Of a stretch of 64,000 nucleotides of DNA, positions 57,891 to 64,000 are shown one piece after another (position 1 is the stretch's first letter; every line of letters starts with the position of its first letter). This DNA is from Linum tenue. Taxonomy: Eukaryota; Streptophyta; Magnoliopsida; Malpighiales; Linaceae. Below the pieces are notes generated by a model. It did no database searches, was not told where the DNA came from, and was given only the letters and a program-made list of their open reading frames with translations. The translations under genes were made by a program, and so were the position numbers. The stretch lies in NCBI GenBank assembly GCA_946122785.1, contig CAMGYJ010000004.1, positions 22,515,684 through 22,579,683 of the forward strand, given 5' to 3'.

Positions 57891-59219
57891 GGGTTAATAC
57901 CTTATTTTGGCCCACTATGATCATATAATCAACTTCGACACGTGGTTTGAAAAATTAGCATCATGGCCTAAACTTTGCAGCATAAATACTCATTTGGCCT
58001 GGATCGTGGTTTGACCGTTTGTTTGGATGGTCAACACCGTTGACCGTTAGTCAATTGTCCAAGTCATTGCCGTGTCAGCAACCAAAGAAATAAAAAATTC
58101 GGAATTGAATTTTCTTTCTTATTTCCTTTACCTAATTAAAACAATGAAAAAAATCTTTGAACCACCCATCGCTTCCTCTCCGCCCCACCGCAAAATCGCA
58201 CTCCTCTGCCGCCACCGACACACAGCTGGTGTTAAGAATCGACGTCGACAAAGATTTTGACTTCGATTTCCTCTCCGGTGGCAGCGGCAGGTAGCTCGAG
58301 GTCAGCCTCTTGGATCTAGAAAGTAGGGATTTCGCCCATTCCTTTTCCCTTTCTCTGTAGGCAACTCGTCTTTCTTCTTTCTCTTCCGCGACGGTGGAAT
58401 CAATTGGGACATCGACCTACTGATTTCCTTTCCTCTCTATCTCCCTCTCTCTCCATCCTCACTCTTCACTTTCCCCTTTCTCACTCTGTTCCTATTCCTA
58501 TTTTTTGCCCCTTTTTCTCTCACATCCAACCAAAACAGAAGCTGAGAAATGTTGGAAGAAACGGTAGCATCCGCTGTACATTCTTCGATATGGGCATCCA
58601 TGACCAGCTGGTGCACACCCACTCTCCTTTTCCTCTTCCTGAACATCATGATTGACACCATTGCCATCACCTCCAGCTTAGCTTCCCAGAAGCCCAACAA
58701 TCATCAAGACGACCACCACCATCTCAACAAGATAAACAACACCAGCAGCAGCAACTTTGGAGGTCACCGTCTATGTTGCAGAGGCTCAAGTCCATCAACT
58801 TCTACAGCCACAGATCTCAGGAACCCCAAGTCCATACTACAACAACTTATGAGAAGCCTCCAGCGGAGGGAATATTTGAGACTTCTACACATTATTTTGG
58901 AAGCTATGACCATTCCCACAAGGAAAGCCAGCAGGCGGTGCCGGCTCACCATCTCAGATTTTTCTTCTTTCAATTAGGTAAAGGAAATAAGAAAGAAAAT
59001 TGAATTCCATTTTTTTATTTCTTTGGTTGCTGACATGGCGATGACCTGGACAGTTGACTAACGGTCCACGGTGTTGACAGTTCAAACAAACGGTCAAACC
59101 ACGATTCGGGCCAAATGAGTATTTATGCTGCAAAGTTCGGGCCAGGATGTTAATTTCTCAAACCACATGCCAAAGTTGATTATATGGTCATAGTTGGGGC
59201 CAAAATAATGTATTAACCC
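57891..59219. mobile_element. Pack-MULE with ~240-bp inverted repeats
   Basis: 1329 bp. Terminal inverted repeats (57891-58132 and 58976-59219) begin GGGTTAATACCTTATTTTGG and, reversed, GGGTTAATACATTATTTTGG. 9-bp TSD TTCTTTTTT (57882-57890) and ATCTTTTTT (59220-59228), 8 of 9 equal. The interior is a DUF4408 gene fragment. Confidence 0.92.
58549..58977 (+). pseudogene. Captured DUF4408 gene fragment
   Basis: The frame from 58549 reads MLEETVASAVHSSIWASMTS, then WCTPTLLFLFLNIMIDTIAI and TSSLASQK: the N-terminal membrane segment typical of plant DUF4408 proteins (a family that includes PAMP-induced A70 of Arabidopsis; function poorly known). The conserved downstream block MLQRLKSINFYSHRSQEP is in another frame (58773), so at least one frame change lies near 58700-58780. 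The sequence ends at the right inverted repeat. The upstream part (58190-58540) may hold 5' UTR of the donor gene. It is a fragment without the C-terminal half and is unlikely to make the parent protein. Confidence 0.78.
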
Positions 59220-59228
59220 ATCTTTTTT

Positions 59229-60590
59229 CTATAAATTGTATTCTTAAAGCATCTCGCCATGTCCTATAATCCGATGTGAATCCGCGTGCTTGCTGAATTT
59301 GTTTATGTATTTTATCTAATGTAAGTGATTACAACTTCCTACTGAACGCATAACACAGAGGCAACCAGTTAAAATAATTGAATGTACGTTGAACATCATT
59401 GTTTATATCGTGTCCACGGGTCTCATATGTTTGATTTGGGCTGCGGTTATACATATGTGTCATTGGTGTGTTAAGGTTGCATAACATTGTCTAATGAACT
59501 CAATTTGTTTACTAGAAGAGAAATCTGAATGAAAAAGGAACTGATGATAGAGATATGGGCAGCGAAATGCACTTCTATTACTATTCAAGACCCTGCGTGT
59601 AATGCATTGTATGGTGTAATCGGCAATAGAGGTGAGGACTCTTAGTTTCATGTACATTTTGGCGTCATTTTGGTCTGCTAGGTTGATAATTTGGGGTTAT
59701 ATTTGAGTTTTGGTTATTTATTTCTCTGGAGTTATTTATGTTCAGATTTTGTAGTAAAAATACTATTTGTGAACTTCTTTAGTCTTTACCAATAAACAAA
59801 TCTTCTAACTTCATTGAGTTGGAGATTGTGCTTAGGTTCTACTTGCTTTAATTTCGGATTTGTCATGAGTGGGCAGAGAATGTCTCATTCATTTCTTCAT
59901 TATCCTATCTTACACTGTTACAACAATTAGGACAGTAAAATGAGAGAGGAGATGCTACTTTTTACTGCCTGATTCTACTTGCTGCCCAAACTTAAATACA
60001 TTCAAGATTGGAAACGAGATAACCATGGAGTTGTAAAACTAAATGGATGTGGATTTTTTATGGGGCTACCACTATCTTAATGTTGATGTAGTAGTCAAGA
60101 ATGTGTGTAATGAATTGATCATTATGTTTCCTTTTTATCTTCTCTCCACAATTGCTGGCATGGTCATGATTTGGGATATCATGATGTAAATCCCACTTTC
60201 GGTTTTGGATCTCGGTGCTCTATTAAAAGTGGCTAGGAAGCATTAAAGATGAGCATATCATTTTCCATATAATCTCAAACGTGAAGAGCCTTAGTGGATA
60301 AATGAGCTTATGCGAAGGTAGTCAAACTGGTTTAAACTGTTATGCCTGTTCCGTAAGTGATATAGTTTGATGTCGATATTAATAAAACAGACAAGGAAAG
60401 TGAGAAGCCATTAACATTAGCCGAATCGTGCATATTTATATAATATATCTTAAAATGAACAATTTATAATCAACATTCATAATTAAATAAAATATATCAT
60501 TATAAGCGAATGTCAAAATATAATATTTAAATACAATATTTAACGCTTAGAATTCAAAAAATAACATCAACAATTAAATGCTCATACTTT
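59229..60590. other. AT-rich spacer
   Basis: No gene or element terminus recognised over about 1.36 kb. Confidence 0.4.
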
Positions 60591-60774
60591 AATCCAACAA
60601 ATTATTTTCTTTTTTTTTAATTAATTCAACCAAAAAGACCACTTTATTCATGTACTGAATTATTAAAAAAAAATTCATGTACTGAAAATTGATCATTCTT
60701 ATCCAACCATTTTTTCCAGATTTGAACGAACTCCACGATTTTCTCGGAATTCTCAATTAAAAATTGTTCAACAC

Positions 60775-60900
60775 AAATTGCGCAACCCGACTGACCTGCA
60801 ACCCGATTGACCCGCAACCCGACTGACCCGCAACCCGATTAACCCGAACCCGATTGACCCGAACCTGACTAACCCGTAACCCGACCGACTCAACCCGAAT
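60775..60900. repeat. AACCCGA(C/T)TGACCCG array
   Basis: Irregular repeats of aacccgattgacccgc and close variants, about nine units. A similar array lies at 63850-64000. Such arrays are common near the ends of non-autonomous hAT elements; no termini could be paired here. Confidence 0.75.
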
Positions 60901-61179
60901 TTCATCTAATCCACTTGAATAATTATAAAAATATACAATACATAGTTTTTCAAAATAAAGTTTTTCATTCTAAACTTAAGTAAAATTATTTTTTCATTTC
61001 GTATAGGAAATTTAAAAAATATGAAACTCACTTGATATTACGTATTTTAAGAAAATTACAAAAATTGAAACATGAAGGTCACTTGAGATCATGACAATAT
61101 TAATATAATATATAAATTAAAATTTTGGTTAATTTAACTATTCAATTAAATATAAATAAAGTAAAGTAATGTATTTGGT

Positions 61180-61560
61180 AATTTGATGTTTTTAAATGAA
61201 GAGGGAAATTTTTGTGTATTCAAGTTTTTGGGAAGAGAAAGAAAAGGGAAATTTGGTTCTTTGAATTTTTTAGAAAAGAAACAAGTGGGAATTTTGGTGG
61301 TTTTGATATGTGGGAAGAGAAAGAAGTGGAAAAATTTGATTCTTTTGATTATGAAAGAAAATAAGGAGGGAAACTTTTGAGTTTTCAACTTTTTGTAGAA
61401 GGAAAGAAGAGGGTAATTTGGTTCTTTCAATTTTATGGAAGAGAAAGAGGAGGGAAAATTGAGTTTTCTAATGTATGGAAGTAGAAAGAAGGAGGGAAAT
61501 TTTAGTATTTTTGTGAAAAGAAAGAAGGAAACAAATTTGGTGTTTTCAATTTTTTGGTTT
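61180..61560. repeat. Degenerate minisatellite (gaagagaaagaagg...tttggttctttcaatttt)
   Basis: About seven imperfect units of roughly 50-55 bp. The long minus-strand frame here (61146-61565, rich in Phe, Lys, Pro) is a by-product of the repeat. Confidence 0.8.
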
Positions 61561-61749
61561 TTCATAATTTTAGCTTTTGAAATATGAATCTTTAACTTTT
61601 ATATGGAGGGCATGACTATTTAAAATTATTCTTATATGCTTTGAAGGCTAATATATATATGTATGTAATTGTTTATGGGCTAATAAATAAATTAACCATT
61701 AGTTACAACAATTTATACTAAACTTGATAAGTAATCTTTGACGGTTTGT

Positions 61750-62620
61750 TGTTTAGGATATAAAGTATATGGTTAGGGTATAGGGTATAAGGTAGGGGTG
61801 GCTATACGGTCCGGTCCGGTTAAATTGGCCCAAATTGATCCGGTCTAGTCCGGTTTTTTTGAAAATATAAGGACCGAAGATTGGATTGGATACAGTCCGG
61901 TCTTGATCCGGTCCGGTCTTGACCCGATCCGGTCCCAATTAGGTCTTGATTTTATATTGAGATTGTGGGAATTTGAGTGGCCTAAGGCCTAAAAGGGTGA
62001 GGAGTTGGTTAAGTTTTGTACTAAGTGCAAAGGTTTGTGACCGTTTATGCAAATTATCCTTAAGTTTTGGGTGTTGAGCTCTCTTATCCGGTCTTTATCC
62101 GGTTTTTTACCTCAAATCTAAGCCCAAAGATTGGATTGGATTGTTTACTATCCGGTCCCGGTCCGGCCTCGGTCCGGGTTATACGGTTCGGTTTCCGGTT
62201 TTTTATCCGGTCCCGGTCCAAATAGCCAGCCCTAGTATAAGGTACATATGGTTTAGGGTGTATATGGTTAGGGTATAAGATATTGATGGTTTTGACGGTT
62301 CTAAGTTTTTTTATTAACATATGTTCACTTGAAGTCATTTGAAGTCTTTAACGGCAGGAGATCCCTTTTTAATTTATGTTTATGGTACGTGGTTAGGGTA
62401 CACGGTATGTGGTGTAAAGTATAAGATATATGGTTAGGGTATAACAATTAGCAAATATCACTTTTTATCTATGTTTTAAAAATCAAAGTATGAATTTCAC
62501 TTTTAAATTAACTATACTAGCAAAATCACAACTCAAAGACATATGGTTAGGATATAGGGTATAGGTTATGTGGTTAGTGTATAATGTATTGATGGTTTAG
62601 GGTATACAATCAACAACATA
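61750..62620. repeat. Dispersed TATGGTTAGGGTATAAGG words
   Basis: ggttagggtata(a/g)gg and relatives recur at 61770-61790, 62250-62285, 62390-62445 and 62545-62600. This is an irregular local repeat, interrupted by a hAT insertion. Confidence 0.65.
61793..62234. mobile_element. hAT-type non-autonomous element with exact 8-bp TSD
   Basis: 442 bp, with ends TAGGGGTGGCTATACGGTCC and, reversed, TAGGGCTGGCTATTTGGACC. TSD GTATAAGG at 61785-61792 and 62235-62242. Flanks are filled with ggtccggtcc / ccggtcccgg motifs. No coding capacity. Confidence 0.92.
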
Positions 62621-62623
62621 TAC

Positions 62624-62897
62624 TGTAACATCCCGAACCTTTTCCCGACAAGATACTGTCCGCTTTGGGCCTCTACACCCGCACGGATTTTAACTTGGGG
62701 TGCAATTCAGGGTGACTTCCCATAAGGTCACCCATCCTTGTAGTGCTCCACACTGAGCACGTTTAACTTCGGAGTTCTCACAAGAACTCCTCCATTTCAC
62801 CCAAAAACGCGTCTTGTCAGTTAAGGTCGGTTTCCTACTTATGAACCATGGATCTCTCCCGTGCTTTGTCGATGTGGGATTTGCCTAAGGTGTTACA
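62624..62897 (-). repeat. Cassandra 3' LTR
   Basis: 274 bp, direct repeat of 62983-63256. Confidence 0.95.
62697..62785 (-). other. 5S rRNA-like segment in Cassandra 3' LTR
   Basis: The minus strand reads AACTCCGAAGTTAAACGTGC and GGATGGGTGACC...GGGAAGTC, the 5S rRNA internal region with the polymerase III C-box part. It belongs to the LTR and is not a 5S gene. Confidence 0.9.
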
Positions 62898-62967
62898 TAC
62901 ACCCCCCCTCGGGACTCAACGCCCTCGTTGAGGTTTGCCCCACCATCGTTCAAGAGGGACGCGGAGA

Positions 62968-62980
62968 GGCTCTGATACCA
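62968..62980 (-). other. Cassandra primer-binding site (tRNA-iMet)
   Basis: Minus strand TGGTATCAGAGCC, two bases inside the 5' LTR (62983-63256). Confidence 0.9.
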
Positions 62981-62982
62981 CT

Positions 62983-63256
62983 TGTAACATCCCGAACCTT
63001 TTCCCGACAAGATACTGTCCGCTTTGGGCCTCTACACCCGCACGGATTTTAACTTGGGGTGCAATTCAGGGTGACTTCCCATAAGGTCACCCATCCTTGT
63101 AGTGCTCCACACTGAGCACGTTTAACTTCGGAGTTCTCACAAGAACTCCTCCATTTCACCCCAAAACGCGTCTTGTCAGTTAAGGCCGGTTTCCTACTTA
63201 TGAACCATGGATCTCTCCCGTGCTTTGTCGATGTGGGATTTGCCTAAGGTGTTACA
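62983..63256 (-). repeat. Cassandra 5' LTR
   Basis: 274 bp. Its 5S-like segment lies at about 63056-63144. Confidence 0.95.
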
Positions 63257-63389
63257 TATACTAACTTCATATTGTTGATTGAGGGTAAGGCAAAGTGTAT
63301 AGGATATATGCTATTGAGTAAGTTATGATTGAAGTAACAATAATTTTACTAAATTTGATAGCTAATCTTTAATGGTTCAATTTTTAGGA

Positions 63390-63640
63390 TAATTCGAACA
63401 ATTTTACAAATAACTCGTTTGGCAACAGTTTAGTGAAGTTATTTGGGCAATGAGTTATTTCGAAATAACTCCTTTTATCACTATGCTTTTGCCAAATACC
63501 ACACACCAAATACCAGATTTGCATGGTTATACTAAACGAGATACTTTAATCCAATTACTACTGAATTAATACTAAAATATCAAATAAACAATTAACGTTG
63601 TCTTTTGGTTGCAAATATTGACATCACCATTACTATTAGC
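63390..63640. mobile_element. MITE-like repeat, copy 2
   Basis: It shares with 22015-22345 the order of words aaataactc, tttgcatggtta, aacgagatac and aattactac. Boundaries uncertain. Confidence 0.45.
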
Positions 63641-63849
63641 TATAATACTTTTCCAATTATGATTCATTACATAACAAGTTTGCAAGTCATGCAAATTGAT
63701 TTAACATTTTGACTAGTTTTTTTCCAAAAAAATAAAGTATATATATACGAGGTAGAAATAAATTGGTTAAAAGGTTGAGAAAATATTTTAAATTAGTGTA
63801 ATAAAATGTGTAAGTTGGTAATGAGTAATGAGTTAAGTTACTTGATGCG

Positions 63850-64000
63850 CTGGCCCGAACAACCCGAAACCCGATCCGCCCGCAACCCGCCCGACCCAAA
63901 ACCCGATGAACCCGCAACCCGATTGAACCCGAACCCGATGAACCCGCAAGCCGACTAACCCGCAACTCGTTTGAACCCGAACCCGATTGAACCCAGCCCG
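63850..64000. repeat. AACCCGA-type array running off the window
   Basis: Irregular aacccgatgaacccgc / attgaacccgaacccg units up to the last base, related to the array at 60775-60900. Confidence 0.75.

Larger units (their letters stand above)
62624..63256 (-). mobile_element. Cassandra TRIM retrotransposon, complete
   Basis: 633 bp: two 274-bp LTRs around an 85-bp interior, TSD TATAC (62619-62623, 63257-63261). On the minus strand each LTR starts TGTAACACC and ends GGATGTTACA. The interior begins with the initiator tRNA-Met primer site TGGTATCAGAGCC and ends in a G-run polypurine tract. Each LTR holds a 5S rRNA-like segment, the hallmark of Cassandra. The LTRs differ at about two positions, so the insertion is recent. 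Confidence 0.96.

Noticed and set aside
61146..61565. 139-residue minus-strand ORF rich in Phe and Lys
   Set aside because: Produced by a degenerate minisatellite; no start context or domain.
62697..63144. Two 5S rRNA genes
   Set aside because: Only the central part of 5S is present, inside paired 274-bp LTRs with primer site and TSD: Cassandra.
1..64000. CRISPR arrays, bacterial operons, organelle DNA
   Set aside because: Spliced genes, plant transposon families and TSDs throughout; no regularly spaced identical repeats or plastid/mitochondrial genes seen.

Overview
The window is nuclear DNA of a flowering plant, most likely a eudicot. It holds one convincing host gene, an 11-exon gene for the chloroplast singlet-oxygen sensor EXECUTER1 (16111-21421, + strand). 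Almost everything else is transposable-element DNA, much of it nested, with target-site duplications (TSDs) that can be read by eye. The species cannot be named from the sequence.

Layout. 1-5600: fragments of Athila-like Ty3/gypsy elements in both orientations (gag, tRNA-Asp-type primer site, LTR pieces). 5801-6021: a 5'-truncated LINE with a 15-bp TSD. 6891-14993: an old gypsy-like element with about 0.85-kb LTRs, interrupted by a young 2985-bp gag-protease-only LTR element (7050-10034). 15005-15530: a hAT-like repeat element. 15636-15752: a SINE with a 19-bp TSD. 16111-21421: EXECUTER1. 22015-23648: MITE-like and hAT elements. 24185-28440: an L1-type LINE. 28619-29545: a hAT element with a GC-rich insert. 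30008-41506: Mutator-like (MULE) derivatives, Athila-like LTR fragments, and a duplicated LTR-like unit split by a hAT element that carries an ankyrin-repeat gene fragment.

41575-52327: a 10.75-kb MULE bounded by a 10-bp direct repeat. It encodes a spliced Ulp1-type cysteine protease gene (+ strand) and, converging on it, a spliced FAR1/MULE transposase gene (- strand). Both genes carry disabling changes. 52805-54713: a MULE with a nested hAT element. 57891-59219: a Pack-MULE carrying part of a DUF4408 gene. 61793-62234: a small hAT element. 62624-63256: a complete, young Cassandra TRIM whose LTRs contain 5S rRNA-like sequence.

The most notable themes are repeated gene capture by DNA transposons (Ulp1-like, ITN1-like ankyrin, DUF4408 and two unidentified GC-rich inserts), pre-insertion sites preserved in paralogous repeats within the window, and an LTR palindrome whose flanks differ between Athila-like copies while its core stays similar. 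All family names rest on reading motifs and translations; no database search was possible.
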